NCBI RefSeq assembly: GCF_013364355.1
Contig: NZ_CP054931.1
Span: 1,426,001-1,490,000 of the forward strand
Length of the DNA stretch: 64,000 bases
Direction of reading: 5' to 3'
Source: Stenotrophomonas sp. NA06056
GTDB taxonomy: Bacteria; Pseudomonadota; Gammaproteobacteria; Xanthomonadales; Xanthomonadaceae
Shown: piece after piece, positions 51,756 to 60,835 of the stretch
Layout of the letters: each line of letters opens with the position of its first letter
How positions within the stretch are numbered: position 1 is the first letter of the stretch
Translations under genes and position numbers: made by a program
Notes under the pieces: generated by a model
Seen by the model: the letters and a program-made list of their open reading frames with translations, nothing else
Database searches by the model: none
Told to the model about the DNA's origin: nothing

Positions 51756-51918
51756 GACAGGGGTCCTCCTGGGGAATGTGCAAACGCTACCACGGGCCCA
51801 GCATTTCCCGATGCTGAATGGGTTACGGCGGCGAGCAGGAAATGTGGAGATTCCGTTCAGGCAGCGCGTGCTGCAATCTGGCCTGAGAACGTTGCGGACG
51901 GTCCGCAAGGAGCAGGTC

Positions 51919-52758
51919 ATGAAAAGCACAACTACAACTGTCCTGGTCGCAGCGGGCGCGCTGCTGGTCGGTGGTATCGCAACCGCCGCCTTCATGAAGA
52001 GTGGCGACAAGTCGCCCGAGCAGCTCAGCGCCGGAAACCCGAGTGAATCGCGCCTGGTCGATGGCAATGCCACCGACGATGGCGCGCGTGGCGACGCCGT
52101 GGACGCCAGTGCGCCGCGTGGCCTGGAATACGCCGATGTGCTGAAGGTCGATCCGATCACCGAGAAGCAGAAGGCCTATGCCACCGTGATCGGCACCGAT
52201 CCGGTACGCGAAACGTCCACCACCCAGACCCCGCACGAGGTCTGTCAGGACGTGGTGGTGCAGGAGCGCCTGCCCGAGCGTGATGGCAACGTCGGTGGCA
52301 CCGTGGTCGGTGCCGTGGTCGGCGGCCTGCTGGGCAACCAGGTGGGCGGCGGCAATGGCAAGAAGGCTGCGACCGCGGCCGGTGCCGTGGCCGGTGGCTT
52401 CATCGGCAACCAGGTCGACAAGCGCCATGTGGGGGGCCGCGTGGTCAACCGCACCGAGCGCCAGTGCCACACCGAAACGGCAACGTCCGAGTCCAGCCGT
52501 GTCACCGGCTACAACGTGACCTACCGCAATGAAGACGGCACCACCGGCACCATGCGCATGGGCAGCAAGCCGGGCAACCGCATTGCCATGGGCACAACCG
52601 ATGTGGTCAAGGGCTACAACGTGACCTATCGCTACGACGGTGCGGAGAAGACCGTGCGTCTGGACAACAAGCCAGCCAGCGATCGCCTGCCGGTGGTGGA
52701 CGGGCAGCTGGTAACCCAGACGGCCGCGGCCGCTGATTCGACGGCCAACCGCCAGTAA
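51919..52758 (+). CDS. Exported protein with glycine-zipper 2TM domain
   Basis: A 279-residue envelope protein. It has an N-terminal membrane segment (TVLVAAGALLVGGIATAAF, 7-25) without a lipobox and a hydrophilic, Ser/Asp-rich region. A glycine-zipper pair is near 120-160 (GTVVGAVVGGLLGNQVGG, GAVAGGFIGNQVDKRH). Then two similar beta units follow, each with GYNVTYR (residues about 196-210 and 234-248). Cys residues in HEVCQDV and RQCHTET flank the zipper, as in related proteins. AAGGAG precedes the ATG. The role is unknown but linked to the envelope. Confidence 0.85.
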   Translation: MKSTTTTVLVAAGALLVGGIATAAFMKSGDKSPEQLSAGNPSESRLVDGNATDDGARGDAVDASAPRGLEYADVLKVDPITEKQKAYATVIGTDPVRETSTTQTPHEVCQDVVVQERLPERDGNVGGTVVGAVVGGLLGNQVGGGNGKKAATAAGAVAGGFIGNQVDKRHVGGRVVNRTERQCHTETATSESSRVTGYNVTYRNEDGTTGTMRMGSKPGNRIAMGTTDVVKGYNVTYRYDGAEKTVRLDNKPASDRLPVVDGQLVTQTAAAADSTANRQ

Positions 52759-52782
52759 TCCCTCGCTACGACGCAGTATCGG

Positions 52783-52812
52783 ACAGGCCGGCGTTTGCCG
52801 GCCTGTTTTTTT
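52783..52812 (+). terminator. Rho-independent terminator after the glycine-zipper gene
   Basis: The stem ACAGGCCGGC/GCCGGCCTGT with a GTTT loop is followed by a T run. Confidence 0.92.
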
Positions 52813-52826
52813 GCATCGGTGGGGTT

Positions 52827-52850
52827 CATCCCCGCGTCGCGCGGATCTAC
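52827..52850 (-). repeat. SMAG-type GTAG palindrome (diverged)
   Basis: On the minus strand it reads GTAGATCCGCGCGACGCGGG, a variant of the GTAGATCC group, 10 bp before the next gene. Confidence 0.75.
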
Positions 52851-52859
52851 CATGACCCC

Positions 52860-53402
52860 ATGAGCATCTTCGACCTGCGCATCGAAACCGAACGCCTGAT
52901 CCTGCGCCCGCCGCAGCGGCAGGACTACGCGCCCTATCTGGCGTTCTGTGCCGACGAGGAGGTGATGCGTACGCTGGGTGGCGTGCAGGCACCCTCGGTG
53001 GCATGGCGCAGCTTCTGCAGCCTGGCCGGGGCGTGGCAGTTGTTCGGCTTCTCGATGTTCAGTGTGATCGAGAAATCCAGCGGTGAATGGGTCGGGCGCA
53101 TGGGGCCGTGGCAGCCACAGGACTGGCCCGGTACCGAGGTCGGCTGGAGCATCCGTCGTGCCAGCTGGGGCAAAGGCTACGCACCGGAGGCGGCGATCGC
53201 AGCCATCGATTGGGCGTTCGATACGCTGGGCTGGGACGAGGTGATCCACACCATCGCCGAAGACAACGAGAACTCGAAAGTGGTTGCGCGCAAGCTGGGC
53301 AGTACGCTGCTGCGCATGGGGCAGTTGCCACCGCCCTATGAAGGCAAGCCGCTGGAAATCTGGGGGCAATCGCGCGAGCAGTGGCAGCAGCGCGCACGCT
53401 GA
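52860..53402 (+). CDS. GNAT-family N-acetyltransferase (RimJ-like)
   Basis: A 180-residue acetyltransferase. It starts with the RimJ/RimL-type strand IETERLILRPPQRQDYAPY (about 8-26). The acetyl-CoA site VGWSIRRASWGKGYAPEAA is near 94-112, followed by IHTIAEDNENSKVVARKLG near 129-147. Substrates of this group range from ribosomal proteins to small molecules; the target here is not known. The gene sits between two repeats. Confidence 0.9.
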   Translation: MSIFDLRIETERLILRPPQRQDYAPYLAFCADEEVMRTLGGVQAPSVAWRSFCSLAGAWQLFGFSMFSVIEKSSGEWVGRMGPWQPQDWPGTEVGWSIRRASWGKGYAPEAAIAAIDWAFDTLGWDEVIHTIAEDNENSKVVARKLGSTLLRMGQLPPPYEGKPLEIWGQSREQWQQRAR

Positions 53403-53412
53403 GCGCTGCCTG

Positions 53413-53485
53413 GTAGCGCCGGCCGCTGGCCGGCCATCGCACCAATCCCGCTGCATCGGGGTTGCCGGCCAGCGGCCGGCACTAC
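53413..53485. repeat. Inverted pair of SMAG-type palindromes
   Basis: GTAGCGCCGGCCGCTGGCCG at 53413 faces an inverted partner ending GCCGGCACTAC at 53485, separating the acetyltransferase and GST genes. Confidence 0.9.
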
Positions 53486-53580
53486 CGGATCGGCATGCTG
53501 CACCCGCGCTTGGCAATCGCCAGGCTGCTTGCCAGACTGCGGGCAGCCGGCTGCAGGCCGGGAACTCCCTGGAGCAGGCA

Positions 53581-54240
53581 ATGGTGGAAGAACGCATTCC
53601 GTTGACGGTGCATGGCATGTCGGTCTCGGGCAATTGCCATAAGGTGCGGCTGCTGCTGGAACAGATGGGCAGCCGCTACCGCTGGGTGGAGGTGGACAGT
53701 GCCCACGGCCAGACCCATACCGCGGAATTTCTCGCCCTCAACCCCAATGCCAAGGTGCCGTTGATCGTGCGCGACGATGGCCGCGTGCTGACCGAATCCA
53801 ATGCGATCCTGTTCTGGCTGGCGGAGGGTACGCCCTACCTTCCGGCCGACGGTTGGCAGCGCGCACAGGCCTTGAGTTGGATGTTCTTCGAGCAGTACAC
53901 GCATGAGCCCTGCGTGGCGGTGGCACGCTTCATCCGCGGTTGGACGGCGGCCGACTCACCACGCCGCGCTGAACTGCCGCGCCTGCATGAGCGCGCCGCC
54001 AGCGCGCTGGCGGTGATGGAGCAGCACCTGCAGCAGGCGCAGTGGTTCACCGGCGACGACTACGGTATCGCCGATATCGCCCTGTTCGCCTATTCCGATG
54101 TCGCCGCCGAAGGTGGCATCGCGCTGGATGCATTCCCACAGGTGCGGGCCTGGCTGCAGCGGGTGCGTGCGCAGCCTCGCTTTGTGCCCATGCCTGCGGT
54201 GACCGCCGAGGTGCGCGCGCGGTTCAACGCACCGGATTGA
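53581..54240 (+). CDS. Glutathione S-transferase family protein
   Basis: The 219-residue protein has the thioredoxin-like half with MSVSGNCHKVRLLLEQMG near 13-30 and the glutathione-binding NAKVPLIVRDDGRVLTESNA near 57-76, and a helical half with FTGDDYGIADIALFAYSDVA near 157-176. It is distinct from the GST at 45353. The ATG at 53581 follows GGAG. It lies upstream of the fused E1 gene, with a 13-bp hairpin between them, so co-transcription is not assured. Confidence 0.88.
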   Translation: MVEERIPLTVHGMSVSGNCHKVRLLLEQMGSRYRWVEVDSAHGQTHTAEFLALNPNAKVPLIVRDDGRVLTESNAILFWLAEGTPYLPADGWQRAQALSWMFFEQYTHEPCVAVARFIRGWTAADSPRRAELPRLHERAASALAVMEQHLQQAQWFTGDDYGIADIALFAYSDVAAEGGIALDAFPQVRAWLQRVRAQPRFVPMPAVTAEVRARFNAPD

Positions 54241-54256
54241 TTCCCCTGCAGCGTCG

Positions 54257-54290
54257 GGCGTGCTCGACCGGCGGAAGGGTCGAGCACGCC
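54257..54290. repeat. 13-bp perfect hairpin between GST and the E1 gene
   Basis: GGCGTGCTCGACC (54257-54269) and its complement (54278-54290) flank an 8-nt loop. No T run follows. It could be a weak terminator, an attenuator or a repeat remnant in the leader of the E1-asnB pair. Confidence 0.65.
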
Positions 54291-54329
54291 TGCCGTCACG
54301 GTTCGCTACAACGGCACGGAGGGTGTTCG

Positions 54330-56609
54330 ATGTTCGCTGTGGTTCCAGATCCGATTCCCGCACGCATGCGCGGCCTCAACCGTGCCGACGTCTGTGACGT
54401 CAATTTCCTCGAGGCCGTACGTGCCTGGCACGGCATGCCGCGACCACGTCCGGCGCCGGATGCGCCGATCCTGCCGGGGAGCACGCTGACGGCCACTGCT
54501 TTTGGCGAACTGTTTGAATCGCAGCTGGTCAGTCGCCAGCTGGACTTGATGGCGCGCGTGCTGCGCGTGCAGAACAAGGTCTTCTACACCATCGGTTCGT
54601 CCGGTCATGAAGGCAACGCGCTGCTTGCACGCGCCTGCCGGCATACGGATCCCGCATTCCTGCATTACCGTTCCGGCGCCTTCATGGCCGAACGTGCACG
54701 CTGGATGCCTGGCATGGACCCTGTGCGCGACGCCGCGCTGTCCTTCGCCGCCAGTGCCGACGATCCGGCCAGCGGCGGTCGTCACAAAGTGTGGGGCAGC
54801 AAGCCGTTGTGGGTGCTGCCGCAGACCTCGACCATCGCATCGCATCTGCCCAAGGCGCTCGGTACTGCATTGGCGATCGAGAGTGGCAAGCGCCTGAGCC
54901 AGCCGCTGCCGATTCCGGCCGACAGCATCGTGATGTGCTCTTTCGGCGATGCCTCGGCCAACCACGCCACCGCACAGACCGCGTTCAATACCGCGATGTG
55001 GTCGGCATACCAGAAGCTGCCGGTACCGATCCTGTTCGTCTGCGAGGACAACGGCCTCGGTATTTCGGTGAAGACACCTGAAGGATGGATCGCGGAGCGC
55101 TTCAGCCGGCAACCGGGCCTGGACTATTTCTTCGCCGATGGCCTGGACCTGGCAGCCGGGCACGCGCAGGTGCAGGCGGCGGTCGAGCATTGCCGGCGCC
55201 TGCGTCGGCCCACTTTCCTGCACCTGCGTACCACCCGGTTGATGGGCCACGCCGGTACCGACTTCGAGGTGGAATGGCGTGCGTTGGCGGACCTGTGCGC
55301 CGCCGAGGCGCAGGACCCGCTGCTGCGTTCGGCGCAGATCGCGCTGGAATCGGGTTGGATGGATGCGGCGGGCGTCGAGTCGGCCTATGAAACCCTGCGC
55401 GCGCGCTGCATGGCTGCTGCCATCGATGCCGATACGCGTCCGAAACTGCAGACATTGCAGGAAGTGATCACCCCGTTGGCACCCTATACGCCGGCAGCGG
55501 TGCAGGCCGAGGCCGAGCGCGTGGCGCCCGTCGAGGCACGGCAGGCACTGTATGGCGGTGCCGATGCGCTGCCCGAACGGCAACCGCCGCGGCACCTGGC
55601 AATACAGATCAACCACGCGCTGCAGGAGCTGCTGGGCAAGTATCCGCAGGCGCTGCTGTTTGGCGAGGACGTCGCGCAGAAAGGCGGCGTCTACACGGTG
55701 ACGCGCGACCTGCTGCGCCGCTTCGGCCCGCGCCGGGTCTTCAACACGCTGCTGGACGAGACCATGATCCTGGGCATGGCCCAGGGCCTGGCCAACATGG
55801 GAATGTTGCCGATCCCGGAGATCCAGTACCTGGCCTACCTGCACAACGCCATCGACCAGGTGCGCGGCGAGGCCTGCTCGCTGCAGTTCTTCTCCAATGA
55901 CCAGTTCCGCAACCCGATGCTGGTGCGGGTAGCCGGGCTGGGCTACCAGAAGGGGTTCGGTGGCCATTTCCACAACGACAATTCGATCACGGCGCTGCGT
56001 GACATCCCGGGGCTGGTGGTGGGCTGTCCGTCGCGTGGCGATGATGCGGTGATGATGCTGCGCACCTTGGCGGCATTGGCCCGCGTGGACGGTCGGGTGG
56101 CGGTGTTCCTGGAACCGATCGCCCTTTACATGACCAAGGATCTGCACGTGGCCGGCGACGGCCAGTGGCTGTTCGACTACCCCGCGCCCGGGGAGGCGCT
56201 GGTGCTGGGTGAGGGCAGGGTGTACGCGCCGGATGCCACCGATCTGGTGATCTTCACCTACGGCAACGGTGTGCCGATGGCGCTGCGTGCAGCGACCGGT
56301 ATCGAGCAGCAGCTGGGCTGGCAGGTGCGGGTGGTGGACCTGCGCTGGCTGGTGCCGTTGAATGCCGCCTTCATCGGCGCCCAGGCCGCCACCGCGCAAC
56401 GGGTACTGGTGCTGGACGAGGGGCGGCAGAGCGGGGGCGTCGGCGAAGGCGTGATCACCGCGCTGGTCGAGGCTGGCCATGGCCACCTGCCAGTGCGCCG
56501 GGTCTGTGGTGCCGATACCTATACGCCGCTGGCGGGGGCAGCAATGTTCGGGCTTCCAAGCGACAATGCGGTGATTGGCGCCGCCCTCGACCTGGCGCAG
56601 GAACCCTGA
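54330..56609 (+). CDS. Fused alpha-beta 2-oxoacid dehydrogenase E1
   Basis: This is a thiamine-diphosphate-dependent decarboxylating component of 759 residues. Residues about 1-390 correspond to the alpha chain, with YTIGSSGHEGNALLARACR near 80 and the ThDP/Mg site CSFGDASANHATAQTAFNTA near 205-225. Residues about 420-759 correspond to the beta chain (ALLFGEDVAQKGGVYTVTRD near 442; NTLLDETMILGMAQGLANMG near 472; VFLEPIALYM near 592). Closest to branched-chain 2-oxoacid or acetoin-type E1. No E2 or E3 genes are adjacent. The asnB-type gene starts 3 bp later, so the two are a tight pair. The start at 54330 is inferred from family length. Confidence 0.87.
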   Translation: MFAVVPDPIPARMRGLNRADVCDVNFLEAVRAWHGMPRPRPAPDAPILPGSTLTATAFGELFESQLVSRQLDLMARVLRVQNKVFYTIGSSGHEGNALLARACRHTDPAFLHYRSGAFMAERARWMPGMDPVRDAALSFAASADDPASGGRHKVWGSKPLWVLPQTSTIASHLPKALGTALAIESGKRLSQPLPIPADSIVMCSFGDASANHATAQTAFNTAMWSAYQKLPVPILFVCEDNGLGISVKTPEGWIAERFSRQPGLDYFFADGLDLAAGHAQVQAAVEHCRRLRRPTFLHLRTTRLMGHAGTDFEVEWRALADLCAAEAQDPLLRSAQIALESGWMDAAGVESAYETLRARCMAAAIDADTRPKLQTLQEVITPLAPYTPAAVQAEAERVAPVEARQALYGGADALPERQPPRHLAIQINHALQELLGKYPQALLFGEDVAQKGGVYTVTRDLLRRFGPRRVFNTLLDETMILGMAQGLANMGMLPIPEIQYLAYLHNAIDQVRGEACSLQFFSNDQFRNPMLVRVAGLGYQKGFGGHFHNDNSITALRDIPGLVVGCPSRGDDAVMMLRTLAALARVDGRVAVFLEPIALYMTKDLHVAGDGQWLFDYPAPGEALVLGEGRVYAPDATDLVIFTYGNGVPMALRAATGIEQQLGWQVRVVDLRWLVPLNAAFIGAQAATAQRVLVLDEGRQSGGVGEGVITALVEAGHGHLPVRRVCGADTYTPLAGAAMFGLPSDNAVIGAALDLAQEP

Positions 56610-56612
56610 TGC

Positions 56613-58556
56613 ATGTGTGGATTGGCGGGAATGTTGTTGCCGGCGGCACAGACACCGGCTGAGGTTCTGCAGGCGCAGGCGCTGGCCATGGGCCAGGCGT
56701 TGCACCATCGCGGGCCGGATGACGGCGGTACCTGGGTCGATGCCGCCGCCGGCGTCGCCCTGGCCCACCGGCGCCTGAGCATCCTCGATCTTTCACCGTT
56801 GGGTCACCAGCCGATGGCCTCGGCCGACGGCCGCTATGTGATGGCCTACAACGGCGAGGTCTACAACTTTGCCGCCCTGCGCGCCGAACTGGAGCCGCTG
56901 GGCCACGCGTTCCGTGGCCATTCCGATACCGAGGTGCTGTTGGCCGCGATCCTGCAGTGGGGCGTCGAGGACACGCTGCAGCGCGCCAACGGCATGTTCG
57001 CCATCGCCCTGTGGGACCGCCAGGAACAGTGCCTGTGGCTGGCCCGCGACCGGGTCGGCAAGAAGCCGCTGTATTACGGCTGGGCCGGTGATGCCGTGGT
57101 GTTCGGCTCCGAACTGAAGGCGCTGTGGCAGCACCCCGACTTCGACAACGATATCGACCGCGATGCGCTGACGCTGCTGCTGCGGCTGGACTACATTCCC
57201 GCCCCGCACAGCATCCACCAGCGCTGCTACAAGCTGATGCCCGGTCGCGTGCTGCGGCTGGACGCGGCGGCGGTGGCGGCAGGAGCCGCCGCACATCGCC
57301 CTGAGCAGGCACAGCGTCCGTACTGGGACGCGCGTGCGCGCATGCAGGCGGCACTGGCCGCACCGTTCCAAGGTCGCATCGAGGAGGCCGAGGAGCAGCT
57401 GGACGGCCTGCTGCGCGATGCGGTGGCGCTGCGCATGGTGGCCGATGTGCCGGTGGGCGTGTTCCTGTCCGGCGGCACCGATTCGTCGCTGGTGGCAGCG
57501 CTGATGCAGGCGCAGAGCGGGCAGCCGGTGCACAGCTTCAGCATCGGCTTCAGCGGCTCCCACCACGACGAGGCGCCGTTGGCCAGGGAACTGGCCACCC
57601 ATCTTGGCTGCGATCACACCGAGCTGTACGTCAGCGGCGCCGACGCACTGGCGGTGGTGCCGCAGCTGCCGGCGATGTTCGATGAACCCTTTGCTGATGC
57701 GTCGCAGGTGCCGACCGCGCTGGTCGCCCGCCTCGCGCGGCAGGGCGTGACTGTCGCGTTGTCCGGCGATGGTGGCGATGAACTGTTTTTCGGCTACACC
57801 CGCTATGTGCGCGCGCTGCGCAACTGGCAGATGCTGGGGCGGGTGCCCGCGCCGCTGCGGCGCTGGATGGGCACGCGTGCGCACCAGCAGGGCGAAGCAT
57901 CGCGCACCGGCGGGTTGGCCGCGTTGCTGGCCGAAACCGGCGCACGTGGCATCGGCGATGTGTATCGCAACCGTATCTCGCGCTGGCGCGATCCGGCGGC
58001 GGCGGTGATCGGTGCACGGGAGGCAGGCAGCTTCTACGACCTGGCCGATCCGCTGCATGGTGCCGGCACGCCGGCCGACGCGATGATGCTGGCCGACTTC
58101 GTCAGCTATCTTCCCGATGATCTGCTGTGCAAGGTCGACCGCACCTCGATGGCGGTCAGCCTGGAAGCGCGCGCGCCGTTGCTGGACTGGCGCGTGGCCG
58201 AGTTCGCGTGGTCGTTGCCGCTGGGCTTCAAGCGCAGTGAATCGACCAGCAAGGTGCTGCTCAAGCGCGTGCTGGGGCGCTATGTGCCGCAGTCGATGGT
58301 GCACCGGCCCAAGCGTGGCTTCGGCGCGCCGGTCAGCGATTGGCTGAAGGGCGATCTGAAGCCGTGGGCGGATGAACTGCTGCAGCCGGCGCGGCTGGAA
58401 CGGGAAGGGGTGCTGTCGGCCGCGGCCGTGCAGCCGCTGTGGCAGCAGTTCCTGGGCGGCCAGCGCAAGTGGCACACGCACCTGTGGAACGTGCTGATGT
58501 TCCAGGCCTGGCAGGACCATTGGCGGCAGGTGCGCGCAGGCGTGCGGCGCGGCTGA
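56613..58556 (+). CDS. Glutamine-hydrolysing asparagine synthase family amidotransferase
   Basis: A 647-residue AsnB-type enzyme. Cys2 directly after the Met is the N-terminal nucleophile of the glutaminase domain (CGLAGM, with HRGPDDGG near 32, YNGEVYN near 80). The synthetase domain has the pyrophosphatase loop VGVFLSGGTDSSLVAALMQ near 280-300, GDGGDELFFGYTRY near 388 and KVDRTSMAVSLEARAPLLDW near 508-527. It may make asparagine or amidate another substrate. Its position 3 bp after the fused E1, and the absence of other amino-acid genes, suggest a specialised role. Confidence 0.9.
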   Translation: MCGLAGMLLPAAQTPAEVLQAQALAMGQALHHRGPDDGGTWVDAAAGVALAHRRLSILDLSPLGHQPMASADGRYVMAYNGEVYNFAALRAELEPLGHAFRGHSDTEVLLAAILQWGVEDTLQRANGMFAIALWDRQEQCLWLARDRVGKKPLYYGWAGDAVVFGSELKALWQHPDFDNDIDRDALTLLLRLDYIPAPHSIHQRCYKLMPGRVLRLDAAAVAAGAAAHRPEQAQRPYWDARARMQAALAAPFQGRIEEAEEQLDGLLRDAVALRMVADVPVGVFLSGGTDSSLVAALMQAQSGQPVHSFSIGFSGSHHDEAPLARELATHLGCDHTELYVSGADALAVVPQLPAMFDEPFADASQVPTALVARLARQGVTVALSGDGGDELFFGYTRYVRALRNWQMLGRVPAPLRRWMGTRAHQQGEASRTGGLAALLAETGARGIGDVYRNRISRWRDPAAAVIGAREAGSFYDLADPLHGAGTPADAMMLADFVSYLPDDLLCKVDRTSMAVSLEARAPLLDWRVAEFAWSLPLGFKRSESTSKVLLKRVLGRYVPQSMVHRPKRGFGAPVSDWLKGDLKPWADELLQPARLEREGVLSAAAVQPLWQQFLGGQRKWHTHLWNVLMFQAWQDHWRQVRAGVRRG

Positions 58557-58622
58557 TCTTCACCGGTGGGGAAGGGCGCGGCCGCTACGCTGGCTCTCCC
58601 GCACCGTGAGGAGTATGCCCCG

Positions 58623-59183
58623 ATGTCCGTCCCCACCATTGCTGTTTTCGTCGGCAGCCTGCGCAAGGAGTCCTGCAACCGCAAGCTGGCGCACGCGCTG
58701 GAAAAGCTGGCCGGCGACAAGGCGCGCTTCCAGTACGTGCAGATCGGCGACCTTCCGCTGTACGACCAGGATTTCGACGCCAGCTACCCGGCGCAGGGCA
58801 CGCGCCTGAAGGACCAGGTGCGCGCCGCAGACGCCGTGCTGTTCGTTACCCCCGAGTACAACCGTTCTGTGCCGGGCGTGCTGAAGAATGCGATCGACAT
58901 CGGTTCGCGCCCCTACGGCGACAGTGCCTTCGCAGGCAAGCCAGCGGCGGTGATCGGCGCCTCCATCGGCCAGATCGGCACCGCGGTGGCCCAGCAGCAC
59001 CTGCGCAACAGCCTGGCCTTCCTGGACATGCACGTGCTTGGCCAGCCCGAGGCGTTCATCCACTTCAAGGATGGCCTGATCGATGCCGACGGCACGATCC
59101 ACAATGAAGGCACGCAGGCCTTCCTGCAGGGCTACGTGGACCGGTTCCTGGCCCTGATCGCGGTACATGCCAAGGGCGATTGA
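58623..59183 (+). CDS. NADPH-dependent FMN reductase family flavoprotein
   Basis: The 186-residue flavodoxin-like protein belongs to the NADPH-dependent FMN reductase family (compare E. coli ChrR and azoreductases). It has the FMN phosphate loop VGSLRKESCNRKLA near 10-23, TPEYNRSVPGVLKNAIDI near 77-94 and the GASIGQIGTAVAQQHLR stretch near 114-130. GAGGAG lies 11 bp upstream of the ATG at 58623. It could reduce quinones, chromate or nitro compounds. Confidence 0.9.
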   Translation: MSVPTIAVFVGSLRKESCNRKLAHALEKLAGDKARFQYVQIGDLPLYDQDFDASYPAQGTRLKDQVRAADAVLFVTPEYNRSVPGVLKNAIDIGSRPYGDSAFAGKPAAVIGASIGQIGTAVAQQHLRNSLAFLDMHVLGQPEAFIHFKDGLIDADGTIHNEGTQAFLQGYVDRFLALIAVHAKGD

Positions 59184-59224
59184 CGCCAGCGGCGGCGGTC
59201 CCCATCTGCGATAATGCTCCGCTG

Positions 59225-59245
59225 CGGGCGTCGCAACGACGCCCG
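59225..59245 (+). promoter_or_regulatory. Hairpin in the dnaB upstream region
   Basis: CGGGCGTCG and its perfect complement are separated by CAA, about 150 bp before dnaB and just after GATAAT at 59210-59215, a plausible -10 box. The hairpin would then sit at the 5' end of the dnaB message. Confidence 0.5.
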
Positions 59246-59315
59246 TCGCAGGCAATGCGACGTCCTCGCGCCAGTCTGGACAGGCTCAGGTGGATATCCC
59301 CCGTTCTTCCACGGC

Positions 59316-59324
59316 TTATCCACA
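59316..59324 (+). promoter_or_regulatory. Perfect DnaA box upstream of dnaB
   Basis: TTATCCACA is an exact match to the high-affinity DnaA box, 72 bp before the dnaB start. This could couple helicase expression to DnaA level. Confidence 0.65.
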
Positions 59325-59396
59325 GGTTTGTCCATGGTCGCCGGGGTCGGCGCATGCCTACACTCGTCTGGCCCCTTTTGCAGGAAACACCGCAGC

Positions 59397-60833
59397 ATGT
59401 CCGCCCGTTCCGGCTTCCGTTCCAACCGCAGAGAGCGCGGCGAAGGCTTCGATCGCGATCGTGATCGCGATGAATCGCGTATCGACCAGTTGCGCGTGCC
59501 GCCGCATTCGGTGGAAGCCGAACAGGCGGTGCTGGGCGGCCTGATGCTGGCACCGGACGCCTACGACCGGGTCAACGACCAGTTGACCGAGGGCGACTTC
59601 TACCGCCGCGACCACCAGATGATCTACCGGGCAATCCGCGAGCTGTCCGAGCGCGAGCGCCCCTTCGATGCGGTGACCCTGGGCGAGTGGTTTGAATCGC
59701 AGGGCAAGATGGAGCTGGTGGGCGATGGCGCCTATCTGATCGAACTGGCCAGCACCACGCCGTCGGCGGCCAACATCGTGGCCTATGCCGAGATCGTGCG
59801 CGACAAGGCGGTACTGCGGCAGCTGATCCAGGTTGGCACTGACATCGTCAATGATGGTTTCCAGCCCGAGGGCCGCGACAGCAGCGAGCTGCTGTCCGCT
59901 GCGGAAAAGAGCGTGTTCGCCATTGCCGAGCAGGGTGCGCGCGGCCGTACCGACTTCGTGGCCATGCCCGGTGCGTTGAAGGACGCCTTCGAAGAGCTGC
60001 GCAACCGTTTCGAGAATGGTGGCAACATCACCGGCCTGCCGACCGGCTACACCGATTTCGATGCGATGACCGCCGGCCTGCAGCCGACCGATCTGATCAT
60101 CCTTGCCGCGCGACCTGCGATGGGCAAGACCACCTTCGCCCTGAACATCGCCGAGTACGCGGCGATCAAGTCGAAGAAGGGCGTGGCGGTGTTCTCGATG
60201 GAAATGTCCGCATCGCAGCTGGCGATGCGACTGATCTCCTCCAATGGCCGCATCAACGCGCAGCGCCTGCGTACCGGCCAGCTGGAGGACGAGGACTGGA
60301 GCCGGGTGACCGGTGCGATCAAGATGCTGAAGGAAACCAAGATCTTCATCGACGATACGCCGGGCGTGTCGCCGGAGATCCTGCGTTCCAAGTGCCGCCG
60401 CCTCAAGCGCGAGCACGATCTGGGCCTGATCGTGATCGACTACCTGCAGCTGATGAGCGTGCCGGGCAACAGCGAGAACCGCGCGACCGAAATTTCCGAG
60501 ATCTCGCGTTCGTTGAAGGGCCTGGCCAAGGAACTGCACGTGCCGGTCATCGCACTGTCCCAGCTCAACCGCTCGCTGGAAACACGTACCGACAAGCGCC
60601 CGGTGATGGCCGATCTTCGCGAATCGGGCGCAATCGAGCAGGATGCGGACATGATCGTCTTCATCTACCGCGATGATTACTACAACAAGGAAAATTCGCC
60701 GGACAAGGGCCTGGCCGAGATCATCATCGGCAAGCACCGTGGTGGCCCCACTGGCTCGTGCAAGCTGAAATTCTTCGGCGAGTACACCCGCTTCGACAAC
60801 CTGGCCCACGACTCGGTCGGTTCGTTCGAATAA
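59397..60833 (+). CDS. dnaB: Replicative DNA helicase DnaB
   Basis: This hexameric helicase unwinds DNA at the replication fork. The 478-residue protein has a basic, Arg-rich N-terminal stretch (about 1-30), the DnaB N-terminal domain starting VPPHSVEAEQAVLGGLM near 34, and the RecA-like ATPase with Walker A LAARPAMGKTTFALN near 233 and Walker B LIVIDYLQLM near 342. LRESGAIEQDADMIVFIYRD near 400-419 and the conserved C-terminal KHRGGPTGSCKLKF are present. No intein. CAGGAA lies 9 bp upstream of the ATG. Confidence 0.96.
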   Translation: MSARSGFRSNRRERGEGFDRDRDRDESRIDQLRVPPHSVEAEQAVLGGLMLAPDAYDRVNDQLTEGDFYRRDHQMIYRAIRELSERERPFDAVTLGEWFESQGKMELVGDGAYLIELASTTPSAANIVAYAEIVRDKAVLRQLIQVGTDIVNDGFQPEGRDSSELLSAAEKSVFAIAEQGARGRTDFVAMPGALKDAFEELRNRFENGGNITGLPTGYTDFDAMTAGLQPTDLIILAARPAMGKTTFALNIAEYAAIKSKKGVAVFSMEMSASQLAMRLISSNGRINAQRLRTGQLEDEDWSRVTGAIKMLKETKIFIDDTPGVSPEILRSKCRRLKREHDLGLIVIDYLQLMSVPGNSENRATEISEISRSLKGLAKELHVPVIALSQLNRSLETRTDKRPVMADLRESGAIEQDADMIVFIYRDDYYNKENSPDKGLAEIIIGKHRGGPTGSCKLKFFGEYTRFDNLAHDSVGSFE

Positions 60834-60835
60834 CC

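Noticed and set aside
54042..54329. In-frame extension of the fused E1 upstream into the GST gene
   Set aside because: It overlaps the GST gene in another frame and gives low-complexity Arg/Ala sequence; family length fits the start at 54330.
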